Positions 1-8,343 of a stretch of 64,000 nucleotides of DNA are shown here, in pieces. The translations under genes were made by a program, and so were the position numbers. Source of the stretch: a bacterium (GTDB lineage: Bacteria > Actinomycetota > Acidimicrobiia > Acidimicrobiales > CATQHL01). Every line of letters begins with the position of its first letter. Position 1 is the stretch's first letter. Location: positions 59,551-123,550 of the forward strand of contig JAPOVS010000075.1 of the NCBI GenBank assembly GCA_026708055.1, in the 5' to 3' direction. The notes under the pieces were generated by a model. That model was not told where the DNA came from. It saw only the letters and a program-made list of their open reading frames with translations, and did no database searches.

Positions 1-96
1 CTCAACCAGCGGATCGCTGCAGTCGCCGACACGGTGCTGCTGGTCGTGGCCGGTCGGGCCTTGGAGTTGCCGTCACCGCAGGGCGGGTCGTGCTGA
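1..96 (+). CDS. cobU: CobU-type adenosylcobinamide kinase/guanylyltransferase, C-terminal end only
   Basis: Only the last 31 residues are present; the gene enters from the left edge. The readable tail, NQRIAAVADTVLLVVAG, matches the usual C-terminus of the bifunctional enzyme that phosphorylates adenosylcobinamide and then attaches GMP in the nucleotide-loop part of cobalamin synthesis. The stop overlaps the start of cobS by 7 bases, which indicates one operon with translational coupling. The call rests on the tail motif plus the following cobS, cbiB and cobT. The kinase P-loop and the catalytic region lie outside the window. Confidence 0.75.
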   Translation, partial: LNQRIAAVADTVLLVVAGRALELPSPQGGSC

Positions 97-788
97 GCGC
101 GCTGTCGTTCCTGACGATCTTCGGGCGGCCGATTCCGCCGAGTCGGCACACGTTCCGGTGGTTCGCCGTCGTAGGTGGCGGGATCGGGGCAGCCGTCGGG
201 GGCGTCCACTGGGGGGCCCACCTGCTGTGGCCGCCGCTCGTTGCCGCTGCCGTCGTCCTGGCCGCGGACCTGCTGCTGACGGGAGCGCTGCACCTGGACG
301 GCCTGGCCGACTCGGCCGACGGGCTGGGGGCGCAGGTGGACCGGGCCCGACGCCTGGAGTTGATGACCGAGCCCGGGATCGGCGCCTTCGCCCTCGCTGC
401 GGGCAGCGTCGTGCTCGTGGCCCGCTGGGCGCTGCTCGCGGAGGGGGAGATCGAGTTCCTGGCGTTCGTGTGCGTCTGGGCGACGAGCCGCGTCCTCGCC
501 GCGACAGTGCCGGCCTTCGTCGGCTACGCCAGGCCCGGCGGGCTGGCCGAGGCGTTCTGCGCCGGTTCCGGGCGCTGGTTGCTTGCGTGGCCGGCGCCCG
601 CGGCGGTGGGGCTCTACTTCGTGAGTGGCCCGCTCGGTCCGATCGCGGCGGGCTCCGCCGTCATGACCTGCATCGGGATCGCCGTCCTCGCCAAGCGGCG
701 ACTCGGCGGATTCACCGGAGACATCCTCGGCGCGGTGATCATGCTGAGCGAGACGGCCGCATTGCTGACCCTCGTGGCCGCGCCGTGA
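90..788 (+). CDS. cobS: Adenosylcobinamide-GDP ribazoletransferase (cobalamin synthase)
   Basis: Joins adenosylcobinamide-GDP to alpha-ribazole (or its phosphate), the last assembly step of coenzyme B12, in the cytoplasmic membrane. The 232-aa product is mostly hydrophobic with several membrane segments. It carries the family signature HLDGLADSADGL near residues 68-79, whose acidic residues bind Mg2+. The length is normal for the family. The GTG start at base 90 lies inside the end of cobU. It belongs to a run cobU-cobS-cbiB-cobT on the plus strand. Confidence 0.93.
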   Translation: MLSALSFLTIFGRPIPPSRHTFRWFAVVGGGIGAAVGGVHWGAHLLWPPLVAAAVVLAADLLLTGALHLDGLADSADGLGAQVDRARRLELMTEPGIGAFALAAGSVVLVARWALLAEGEIEFLAFVCVWATSRVLAATVPAFVGYARPGGLAEAFCAGSGRWLLAWPAPAAVGLYFVSGPLGPIAAGSAVMTCIGIAVLAKRRLGGFTGDILGAVIMLSETAALLTLVAAP

Positions 789-903
789 ACCGCCGGCCAG
801 GTGACTGCGACCGAGCCGACCCTCGTGGCCGCGCGCTCGCCGGCAAGCCCGGGCTCCCCTCGAGCCCAGCACCGGGAAGCCGGTGCGGTTGGGGGTTGCG
901 CCC

Positions 904-1836
904 GTGAGCGCGCTCGCCGGGCGCTGCGGGGCGGTTGCGGCCGGCCTGCTACTGGACCGCCTCGCCGGGGAGCCGCCCGCCGAGGCGCACCCGGTGGCGT
1001 GGTTCGGGCACCTCATGGAATGGCTCGAGGAGCGGATCTGGGCAGACAGCCGGCGGCGCGGGATCGCATACGCCGCCGTGGGCGTCGCGGTGGGCATCCT
1101 GGCGGGCCGACTGCTGCGCTCGGTGACAACAGCCGTGGCGTTCAGCGTTGCCGGACGGGAACTCCGACGTGTCGCGGCCGGAGTCGGCGAGGCCGCCGCG
1201 CGGGGGGATCTCGAGCGAGCCAGAGCGGAACTCCCGGCGCTCGTCGGGCGGAATCCCGGCGATCTGGGCACCTCGGGCGTGGCGGCCGCCGTCATCGAGT
1301 CAGTGGCCGAGAACAGCGTCGACGCCGTGGTCGCTCCCGCCTTCTGGGCGGTTGTGTCCGGTGCGCCCGGCGTCCTCGCCTACCGGGCGATCAACACGAT
1401 GGACGCCATGGTCGGCCACCGCAACGAGCACTACCGCAGGTTCGGCTGGGCGGCCGCCCGCCTCGACGACCTCGCCAACTACGTGCCGGCCAGGATCTTC
1501 GCCGCGCTGGTCGCCGCCGTCGTCCCCGAGCGAGCGCGGGAGGTCCTCGCCGCGGTGCGCCGTGACGCTCCGGCCCACCCGTCGCCGAACGCGGGGGTCG
1601 CCGAGGCGGCCGTGGCCGGTGCCCTCGGCCGGGAACTCGGCGGTCCGCTGCGTTACGGCCCGATCCTCGAGAACCGCGCCCCGCTGGGGACCGGTCCACG
1701 CCCCACTCCCGCCGACGTGCCCCGTGCCGTCGACATCGCCGACCGCGTCGAGCGAGTGCTGCTGGCCGTGCTGGGGCTCGCCTGGCTGCTGGGTGCCGGC
1801 CGGCGAGCACCGAGTGCGGGGAGACTCGGCCCGTGA
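904..1836 (+). CDS. cbiB: Adenosylcobinamide-phosphate synthase, CbiB/CobD family
   Basis: Membrane protein that attaches aminopropanol phosphate to adenosylcobyric acid. The N-terminal part reads LLLDRLAGEPPAEAHPVAWFG, with the typical LD-x-GEPP-HPV pattern. The conserved SVAENSVDAVVAPAFW segment and the YRAINTMDAMVGHRN segment follow in the middle. About 310 aa is normal. I prefer GTG at 904 because it places the first conserved block at the usual distance; GTG at 883 in the same frame is also possible. The stop overlaps the cobT GTG by 4 bases. The roughly 110 bases after cobS hold no other convincing gene. Confidence 0.92.
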   Translation: MSALAGRCGAVAAGLLLDRLAGEPPAEAHPVAWFGHLMEWLEERIWADSRRRGIAYAAVGVAVGILAGRLLRSVTTAVAFSVAGRELRRVAAGVGEAAARGDLERARAELPALVGRNPGDLGTSGVAAAVIESVAENSVDAVVAPAFWAVVSGAPGVLAYRAINTMDAMVGHRNEHYRRFGWAAARLDDLANYVPARIFAALVAAVVPERAREVLAAVRRDAPAHPSPNAGVAEAAVAGALGRELGGPLRYGPILENRAPLGTGPRPTPADVPRAVDIADRVERVLLAVLGLAWLLGAGRRAPSAGRLGP

Positions 1837-2876
1837 GCGCCGCTCTGTTTCCCGCGGTGCCACCGCTGGACGCCGGGGCCATGGAGGCGGCTCGCCGGCG
1901 TTGGGCCACCCGGGCGGAGCCGCCCGGCGCACTCGGACGCCTGGAGGATCTGGCCGTCCATCTCGCAGGGGTGGCCGGCCGCTGCCCCCCACCGGTGCCG
2001 TCGGCCCCGGCCGTGGCGGTATTCGCCGGTGACCACGGCGTCGTCGCGGACGGGGCGAGCGCCTGGCCGTCAGCGGTCACCGCGGCGATGGTGGAGACCA
2101 TGAGCGCAGGCGGCGCCGCGATCTGCGTGCTCGCCGGCACCGTCGGGGCGTCGCTCACCGTGGTGGACGTCGGTGTGGCGTCTCCTCTGGAGCATCTGGT
2201 GAACGTGCGCCACGAGCGGGTACGCCCCGGCACCGCCAGCATCGCCCGCGGCCCGGCCATGACCGTCACCGAGGCCGCTGCCGCTGTGGAGGTGGGAAGT
2301 CGTATCGCCGGCGAACTCGTCGAATCCGGCGCCGACTGCCTCATCGGGGGAGACATGGGAATCGGCAACACGACAGCCGCCGCTGCGCTCATCGGCGTCG
2401 CCTGCGGGCGAGCCGCCGAGGACGTCATGGGCTCGGGTGCCGGCATCCCGGCTCTCGGCCGGGAGCACAAGCAGCGACTGATCGCCGCCGCCATGCGGCA
2501 GACCGAGGGGTGTGCCGACCCGCTGGAATTGCTCGCCCGCCTCGGCGGACTGGAGATCGCCGCCCTCGCCGGCTTCTATATCACCGCTACCGGGCGTCGC
2601 ACACCCTTCATCGTCGACGGCGCCATCGCCTGCTCGGCGCTCTGCGCGGCCGACCTGCTGAGCCCCGGCACGGCACGCCATGCCATCGCCGGGCATCTCT
2701 CCGCCGAGCCCGCGGCGGCCATAGCCCTGGAACATCTGGGGCTGCGGCCGCTCCTGGACCTCGATCTCCGCCTCGGCGAGGGAACGGGCGCCTGCCTCGC
2801 CTTCCCGCTGGTGAGGGCGGCCGCAGCAGCTCTGGGGCAGATGGCGGAACTGCCCACCGAGGGACCCGCGGCGTAG
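1833..2876 (+). CDS. cobT: Nicotinate-nucleotide--dimethylbenzimidazole phosphoribosyltransferase
   Basis: Transfers ribose phosphate from nicotinate mononucleotide to the lower-ligand base, giving alpha-ribazole phosphate for CobS. The 347-aa protein shows the expected blocks: PPGALGRLE near the N-terminus, VFAGDHGV, GGDMGIGNTT, and LRLGEGTGA near the C-terminus, where Glu316 matches the catalytic base of the family. The GTG start overlaps the cbiB stop (GTGA). It is the last gene of this run; about 150 bases follow before the next likely start, with no clear terminator hairpin. Confidence 0.95.
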   Translation: MSAALFPAVPPLDAGAMEAARRRWATRAEPPGALGRLEDLAVHLAGVAGRCPPPVPSAPAVAVFAGDHGVVADGASAWPSAVTAAMVETMSAGGAAICVLAGTVGASLTVVDVGVASPLEHLVNVRHERVRPGTASIARGPAMTVTEAAAAVEVGSRIAGELVESGADCLIGGDMGIGNTTAAAALIGVACGRAAEDVMGSGAGIPALGREHKQRLIAAAMRQTEGCADPLELLARLGGLEIAALAGFYITATGRRTPFIVDGAIACSALCAADLLSPGTARHAIAGHLSAEPAAAIALEHLGLRPLLDLDLRLGEGTGACLAFPLVRAAAAALGQMAELPTEGPAA

Positions 2877-3025
2877 ACCGGACGTGCCTCAGATCGCCGC
2901 GGGCCCGCGCCCCGCCGATCTGCTGGCCATGCACTAATTCAATCTTTCAATAGGTGCTATTACTATTCGTAGCTCGTGGAGTGGTTCCACTTCAGTCCCG
3001 TTGCGGTTGCATAGGCTGCGGTCCC

Positions 3026-4480
3026 GTGAACCGGCCTCCCCAACGGGCCCCGCGGCATCGCCGGGATTCGCGGAGGAGTCCTTGGGGACGGTACGTGGCC
3101 GTCGGGGCCGCGCTGCTGATGGTCGTGGTGGTCGCGGGATGGGGCCAGGCAGCGGCGCAGACCGGGGGACCGGAGGGGCTTCTGGACGACGCCACGGAGA
3201 TCCCGGAGGACACCCCCGAGGACACCCCCGAAGACACCCCCGAAGACACCCCCGAAGACACCCCCGAAGACGCCGCCGGAGAGATCCCGGAGGACACCGA
3301 GGAGCAGGTTCCGGAGGAGGTCCCGCCCCCGGCGCCGGCCGGCGCGTTCGAGGGTTGCGTGACGGCGCAGCGCCTCGCCGACGGGCGGATCGAGGTGGCC
3401 GTGCAGCCGAGTTCGCCGGGCGGCGCCTGCGGGGAGCGCCTGCTGCCGCGGCGCCGCTTCCTGCCCGCCCAGGCGGTGGCCGGGCGGTGGCTGGTGACCG
3501 CGCCGCTGCGGATCGACGACGTCGTGCTGCGGGTCGCGGCGCGGCACCTGGCCGGCGGGGCCGTCGAGGTGGCCGTGCAACTGCGCTCGACGGGGGACGG
3601 CACCTGGGGCCCGCGCCTGCTGCCGCGGCGCCGCTTCCTGCCCGCCGCCGCCGAGGCGGACCGCTGGCTGTCGTCGTCGCCGGTGAACGCTCTGGTGCCG
3701 ACGTACAACTCGGTGCTGGAGCGTGCCCAGCTCGTCACCTTGTACGGGTACCCCAATACCCCGCCGATGGGGATCCTGGGCCGCGGCAGCCCCGAGCAGG
3801 TGGCCGATCAGGCAGCCGAGTTCGCGGCCGACTACGACCGGTTGAACGGCGACCGCGAGGTGATCCCCGCGTTCCACCTGATCACCGGCGTGGCCCAGGC
3901 CCATCCCACCCCCGACGGCACCTGGATCTCCCGGATGCCTCCCGAACTCATCTCCGAGTACGTGGAGTTGGCCCGCGAGCGCGGCATGCACGTGTTTCTC
4001 GACGAGCAGATCGGCTGGAGTGACCCGCTCACCGAGGTGAGGAAGCTGGAGCCGTTCCTGCGGGAGCCGTTCGTGCACGTGGCCATCGACCCCGAGTTCG
4101 CCACCAAGCGCTTGGAGCGCCGGCCGGGGCTGGCGATCGGCGGGGTCACCGGCGCCGAGATCAACGAGGTCCAGCGCTATCTGGCAAGCATCGTGGCCAC
4201 CGAGGGCATCCCACCGAAGATCCTCATGGTGCACCAGTTCACGCCCTGGATGGTGACCGACCGTGCCGACATCGTGGACGTCTTCGAGGTCGACCTGTCG
4301 ATCGACATGGACGGATTCGGGGGGATCGGCATCAAGTTGCAGCACTACGACCTGTTCGCGGTACCCGAGCCTTCGGAGCGGCCGGCCATCAAGGTGTTCC
4401 TCCGGTACGACACGCCGGTCCTGACCCCCGAGCAGATCCAAGTGCTCGACCCCCGGCCGGACATCATCGTCTACCAGTAG
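3026..4480 (+). CDS. Secreted or membrane-anchored protein of unknown function with PEDT-repeat linker
   Basis: I do not recognise the family. From the GTG at 3026 the protein is about 484 aa: a basic N-terminus, a hydrophobic stretch (VAVGAALLMVVVVAGWG) that reads as a signal peptide or anchor, then an acidic Pro-Glu-Asp-Thr repeat. Two tandem copies of a roughly 55-residue unit follow, each containing LLPRRRFLPA and ending in RWL. The C-terminal 260 residues (from about GYPNTPPMG) have the look of an alpha/beta barrel, with spaced DE and DP motifs such as HVFLDEQIGWSDP and HVAIDPEFA, so a glycosidase-like fold is possible but unproven. The frame is open from 2954, but 3026 puts the signal sequence at the N-terminus and has a TAGGCT box 8 bases upstream. 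Confidence 0.7.
   Translation: MNRPPQRAPRHRRDSRRSPWGRYVAVGAALLMVVVVAGWGQAAAQTGGPEGLLDDATEIPEDTPEDTPEDTPEDTPEDTPEDAAGEIPEDTEEQVPEEVPPPAPAGAFEGCVTAQRLADGRIEVAVQPSSPGGACGERLLPRRRFLPAQAVAGRWLVTAPLRIDDVVLRVAARHLAGGAVEVAVQLRSTGDGTWGPRLLPRRRFLPAAAEADRWLSSSPVNALVPTYNSVLERAQLVTLYGYPNTPPMGILGRGSPEQVADQAAEFAADYDRLNGDREVIPAFHLITGVAQAHPTPDGTWISRMPPELISEYVELARERGMHVFLDEQIGWSDPLTEVRKLEPFLREPFVHVAIDPEFATKRLERRPGLAIGGVTGAEINEVQRYLASIVATEGIPPKILMVHQFTPWMVTDRADIVDVFEVDLSIDMDGFGGIGIKLQHYDLFAVPEPSERPAIKVFLRYDTPVLTPEQIQVLDPRPDIIVYQ
3206..3277 (+). repeat. 12-base tandem repeat encoding PEDT
   Basis: Five full copies of a 12-base unit (gaggacaccccc or gaagacaccccc) and one diverged sixth copy lie inside the preceding gene and encode Pro-Glu-Asp-Thr repeats. 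The unit keeps the frame, so copy number can change linker length without breaking the protein. Confidence 0.9.
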
Positions 4481-4587
4481 CCCAGCGGCAGCTCGGTCAG
4501 GCGTCCGTAGTCGAGGTGTAGAGTTCGCGCCGATTCGACCTCGGGGTTGGCAACGTCCGTCCTGGATCAGGGAGTAGTGCGGAGAGC

Positions 4588-6624
4588 ATGAGCGAGTTGG
4601 CATCGATACGGGCAACGTGCACGCCGCGAGCCGATGTTCTGGCAGGCGGGCTGGTGGACAAGCATTTCGCCGCGCAACTCGATCAGGTCGTGCACGGGGC
4701 GGCGGGCTACGAGACGTATGCCGATGCCGAGCGCTTCTTCGAGTTGACGTTCCCGACGCGGGGGCTGCGCGATCTGCTGGCCGGCACGTTCGCCCGGCTT
4801 TCGGGCCGTCCGGGCGTCGCGCCGAGCGCCGAGCATGCCGTCTACCGCTACGAGACCAGCTTCGGCGGCGGCAAAACGCACGGTCTCATCGCCCTGTGGC
4901 ACCTGGCCTCCGGCGCCCGGCCGGCGAACCTGGCCGAATTCGTGGATCCCGGCCTGCTGCCGCAGGCGTGTCAGGCCGCGGCGGTGGTGGGTGACCACCT
5001 CGACCCGATCGCGGGGGTGAGCGGCGCTGGCGACCCCGACGGCCTCGTGACTTGGACCCTGTGGGGCGAGATCGCCCGCCAGCTCGGCCCCGAGGCCTGG
5101 GCCCGCATGGCCGCCTGTGACGAGGCCCGCACCGGCTGCGGCAAGCAGGTGTGGCTCGACATCTTCGCCGAGACGCCCACGCTCATCATCATCGACGAGT
5201 TGGCCCAGTACCTGCGCCGCCTCGGCTCATCGGGCGATGCGGCAGTGCGCAGCCTGGCCGGCGCCACCATCGACGCCCTGAAGGTGCTGTTCGAGGCGGC
5301 CACGGCTGCGCCGGCGGTGCGCATCGTCTTCACGCTCGCCACCGGTACGGCCGCGTTCGGCAAGGAGACCGCCGACGTGGAGCGGGCGCTGGCAGACGTG
5401 GCGGCGCGGACGCTTCACACCGAGGCCGCCGACGTCATGGCCCGGCCCATGGGGGCGGTGGGGCGGCCCGCCGAGGACCACGAGATAGGCCACATCCTGC
5501 GGCGGCGGCTGTTCGAGGAGGTAGACGGCTCTGCAGCGGCGGAGGCGGCCCGCGCCTACCGCGACCTCTACGCCGACCTAGCCGCCCGCGGCGTCACCGC
5601 AGGCGGCGCCACCGACGACCCGGCCGGCTACGCGCAGCGGCTCGAAGCCGCCTACCCGTTCCATCCGGCGCTGATCGACTGCCTCGACAAGCGCATCGGC
5701 CCGCTGCCGGGCTTCCAGCGCGCCCGCGGCGCCCTCAAGATGCTGGCCGAGTCGGTGCAGCACCTCTGGGGCGGTGGCGGTGCCAGCGAACTGGCGATCC
5801 TCAACCTGGGCGACCTGCCGCTGGAGGCAGCGGCCGTGCGCGCCTCGGTCACCTCCTCGGTGGGGCGCGAGGCGCTCGACGGCCCGGCTACAGCCGACTT
5901 CGCCTCGCCCTCGAGCCACGCCGCCGCGCTGGACAACGAGCGCTGGCCGCAGGACCGCCGGGCCACCCGGGCCTGCCGCACCGTGTTCCTGCACAGCGTG
6001 GCAGGCGAGCCCACGCCGGGCGCGTCGCTGCCCGACGTGTACGCGGGCACGCTGCGCCCCGGCGAGGACCCCGACGCCGTCGACGAGGCGCTGGCCGCCA
6101 CCGCGCAGAGGGCCTGGCACCTCACCTCCGACGGGGCGCGCTGGCGGCTGCAGATCGCACCCAACGCCAACCGCATCATTGCCGCCGAGGTGGCCAACGT
6201 GCGCAACAGCGACGTGACCGAGGAACTGGATCGCCGGATCCGCGATATTTTCCGCAACGATGGCCCCGTTCAGGTGGTCCACGCCCCCGTTTCGCCCGCG
6301 GACGTGACCGACGAGGCCGCGCTTCGCCTCGCGGTGTTCTCCCACGTCGATGTGACCTATACGAGCGCGCCCACGCCCCCCCCCCCCGCGTTTTGGACAT
6401 CTTCCGCTTCGCGGGCGCAACCGAGGCAAATCGCACATTCCGCAACTCGCTGGTCGCCCTGCTGGCCGACGGGGACGCCACCGAACGGATGCGGGAGTTG
6501 CTGCGCTTCGAGCTTGCCGCATTCCGCATACTCAACGACTCCGAGCGGTTGGGGAGCTTCGACCGCTCGGTGGTCGACGCTCTCCGGAAGCTCGCCGGCA
6601 GCGCCAAGCTTGACACCCGGGTAG
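4588..6624 (+). CDS. DUF499 family ATPase, 5' part of a frameshifted gene (Hma-like defence locus)
   Basis: First part of a large P-loop ATPase of the DUF499 type found with DUF1156 methylases in anti-phage islands. Walker A is SFGGGKTH (Lys96) and Walker B is LIIIDELAQYL at about residues 195-205. The reading is convincing to about residue 596. Then a run of 12 C at 6376-6387 shifts the frame, and the last roughly 80 residues are Pro/Ser/Arg-rich out-of-frame sequence ending at 6624. The true protein continues in frame 3 to 7889, giving about 1100 aa in all. The ATG at 4588 has a GGAGA ribosome site. First gene of the island; its partners follow at once on the same strand. Confidence 0.85.
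   Translation: MSELASIRATCTPRADVLAGGLVDKHFAAQLDQVVHGAAGYETYADAERFFELTFPTRGLRDLLAGTFARLSGRPGVAPSAEHAVYRYETSFGGGKTHGLIALWHLASGARPANLAEFVDPGLLPQACQAAAVVGDHLDPIAGVSGAGDPDGLVTWTLWGEIARQLGPEAWARMAACDEARTGCGKQVWLDIFAETPTLIIIDELAQYLRRLGSSGDAAVRSLAGATIDALKVLFEAATAAPAVRIVFTLATGTAAFGKETADVERALADVAARTLHTEAADVMARPMGAVGRPAEDHEIGHILRRRLFEEVDGSAAAEAARAYRDLYADLAARGVTAGGATDDPAGYAQRLEAAYPFHPALIDCLDKRIGPLPGFQRARGALKMLAESVQHLWGGGGASELAILNLGDLPLEAAAVRASVTSSVGREALDGPATADFASPSSHAAALDNERWPQDRRATRACRTVFLHSVAGEPTPGASLPDVYAGTLRPGEDPDAVDEALAATAQRAWHLTSDGARWRLQIAPNANRIIAAEVANVRNSDVTEELDRRIRDIFRNDGPVQVVHAPVSPADVTDEAALRLAVFSHVDVTYTSAPTPPPPAFWTSSASRAQPRQIAHSATRWSPCWPTGTPPNGCGSCCASSLPHSAYSTTPSGWGASTARWSTLSGSSPAAPSLTPG
6376..6387 (+). 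repeat. 12-base poly-C tract at the frameshift in the DUF499 gene
   Basis: An uninterrupted run of twelve C. The ATPase reads in frame 1 before it and in frame 3 after it. Adding one C, or removing two, rejoins the frames. It may be a sequencing undercount, a fixed mutation, or a slippery tract that switches the gene. Confidence 0.9.
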
Positions 6625-7889
6625 CCGTCTGCCGGGCCTACCGCCACCTCTGGTGGCCGGCCCGGAACCCCCGAGGCGACGATCTCAGACATTTCGAGCT
6701 GCCGCCGCGCGACCAGGGCCAAGTCAAGGGTCTGCAGACCGGTGTGGTGCTCGACGCTCTGAAGACCCACGGCAAGGTCACCGACACAGCGCCGCCCACC
6801 GACCGGCTGGCCGCCACGTCGGGTTTCAACCGCAGCGAGGAGATCACAACCGCCGCCCTGGCCGAGACGCCGTGGCGCGACCACACCCAACCCATCCCCA
6901 TCAACCCCACGGCCCTGAACGACGCCATCACCGCAGGGGTGCGCAACGGCACCTGGGTCTACCACGACGCCCAGCGCCGCCAGACCCACACCGCGGAGGA
7001 GCCGCCAGCTTCGGTCCGCATCGCCGGCGACGCCTGGCTCTACAGCCTCGAGCGGGCCGAGGCTCTGGGCCTCGGGCGCAAGCCCACCTCGGCGGCGCAC
7101 GTGGCCGCCGCCCTCGACTCGGCGCAGGGTCGCCTCGACGGCACCGCCCTGCTGAACGCCGTTGCGGGCACCGGCGCCCCGGCCCCCGCCGAGGAGGAAC
7201 TGCTGGCCGCGTTGGCCGCCGAGGCGGCCGCCGGCGGGCGATTCGTCGTGGTGGAAGGGCCCCCCGGCGGAGGCTCGAAGCCCCTGCTGCCCGAAGAGGT
7301 CCGCCGGCGGCGCTTGGCCGACCTCGTGGCGCTGACGGCGGCCGCGGCCTCCGAAGCGGGCATCTCGCCGGGGCCGGCGCCCGATACGCCGACCGCGGAG
7401 GGCGACGGCAGCGTGGGGACGGCCCTGCAGCAAGTGACCGACCGCATAGCCGACCACGGTGGCGGCGCCCTGGCCTCGCTGACGGTGACCGCCATTGCGG
7501 ACAGGGGCGAGGGGCCGAGGGATCTGCGACAGCTCGGGTACTGCATCCCGCAGCTTCCCCGCTTCGAGTGCGAGGTGAGCCTGCGCATCTCAGTCACCTT
7601 CGGCGGCCTCGACGGCGGCCTGCGGGCCGAACTGCGGGGGTCGGCCGGCGACTACCAGCAAGTCGAGAAGGTCATGCTGGCCGCCGCCGCGGCGGGCAGC
7701 GACGTGAGCGGAAGCCTCGAACTCGGCCTCACGCCGCCTGCGGGGATGACCGTCGGCTCGGCCGACTGGCAGCAGCTCCGCAGCGCGCTGGAGTCCAACA
7801 ACCCCGGCCGCGTGCTGATCGCCGCCCGCCTGGCCCGAAGCGACGCCGCCGCCGTGACCCCCGGGCCGACTCCGAAAGCCGCCGAATAG
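6387..7889 (+). CDS. DUF499 family ATPase, 3' part of the frameshifted gene
   Basis: Continuation of the ATPase begun at 4588. Directly after the poly-C tract the frame reads DIFRFAGATEANRTFRNSLV and stays open for about 500 residues, through conserved-looking segments such as WWPARNPRGDDLRHFELPP and LGLGRKPTSAAHVAAAL. A C-terminal region (YCIPQLPRFECEVSLRISVT) resembles the beta-rich tail of these ATPases. The first in-frame ATG is at 6489, so any product made alone would lack the P-loop. The stop is followed 25 bases later by the 141-aa gene. I treat this and the 4588 entry as one gene. Confidence 0.8.
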   Translation, partial: RVLDIFRFAGATEANRTFRNSLVALLADGDATERMRELLRFELAAFRILNDSERLGSFDRSVVDALRKLAGSAKLDTRVAVCRAYRHLWWPARNPRGDDLRHFELPPRDQGQVKGLQTGVVLDALKTHGKVTDTAPPTDRLAATSGFNRSEEITTAALAETPWRDHTQPIPINPTALNDAITAGVRNGTWVYHDAQRRQTHTAEEPPASVRIAGDAWLYSLERAEALGLGRKPTSAAHVAAALDSAQGRLDGTALLNAVAGTGAPAPAEEELLAALAAEAAAGGRFVVVEGPPGGGSKPLLPEEVRRRRLADLVALTAAAASEAGISPGPAPDTPTAEGDGSVGTALQQVTDRIADHGGGALASLTVTAIADRGEGPRDLRQLGYCIPQLPRFECEVSLRISVTFGGLDGGLRAELRGSAGDYQQVEKVMLAAAAAGSDVSGSLELGLTPPAGMTVGSADWQQLRSALESNNPGRVLIAARLARSDAAAVTPGPTPKAAE

Positions 7890-7914
7890 TGCCGCCACGG
7901 ACCGGAGGGGCCTG

Positions 7915-8340
7915 ATGGCGGTGCCGAGCAGCGCGGAGCGGCGCTTCGAGCTGCGGCCGAGCGGCGGCGGCGACGACTGGGGCTTCGAGGTGCGCGAGAC
8001 CACCGGCGGGCGGGCCATACCGGTGGTGGACGTGCCCGCGGTACGGGCGGTCCGCTACCGGGGCGACGTGCTGGCCGCGGTGTGTGCCGACGGTTACGGG
8101 GCCGCCGCCGTGGGGCCGCGCCGGCGGCGGCCGTTCAACCTCACCGCCGAGCCCGGCGTGCGACTCGCCCTGGCGGTGGCCGCCCTGGAACCGGTGCGCC
8201 GAGCCGACCGGCGCACCGCCATCGCCGCAGGACTCGGCGCCATGGCCGCCGAGGAGGCCTTCTACTGGTACGCCCGCTGCGTCGGCCCCAGCGGCCCCCG
8301 AGCACTGCGAGCCCTGCGGCTGCTGCTGGCCGAGGACTGA
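7915..8340 (+). CDS. Small protein of unknown function between DUF499 and DUF1156 genes
   Basis: A 141-aa protein with no enzyme motif I can name. The N-terminal half looks like beta strands (RFELRPSGGGDDWGFEVRET), followed by an Arg-rich turn (GPRRRRPFNL). The C-terminal half looks helical (ALAVAALEPVRRADRRTAIA and EEAFYWYARCVGP). Small accessory proteins commonly sit at this place in ATPase/DUF1156 loci, so a role in the same complex is likely; that is inference from position. ATG at 7915 follows GGAGGGGCCTG, a good ribosome site. Only 3 bases separate its stop from the methylase start, so the two are probably coupled. Confidence 0.8.
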   Translation: MAVPSSAERRFELRPSGGGDDWGFEVRETTGGRAIPVVDVPAVRAVRYRGDVLAAVCADGYGAAAVGPRRRRPFNLTAEPGVRLALAVAALEPVRRADRRTAIAAGLGAMAAEEAFYWYARCVGPSGPRALRALRLLLAED

Positions 8341-8343
8341 CCG

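Noticed and set aside
1..2876. A cobalamin riboswitch for the cob operon
   Set aside because: No B12-box-like sequence or suitable leader is visible; the operon start lies outside the window.
3206..3277. Short regular repeats as a possible CRISPR array
   Set aside because: The 12-base units are contiguous, in frame and coding, with no spacers.
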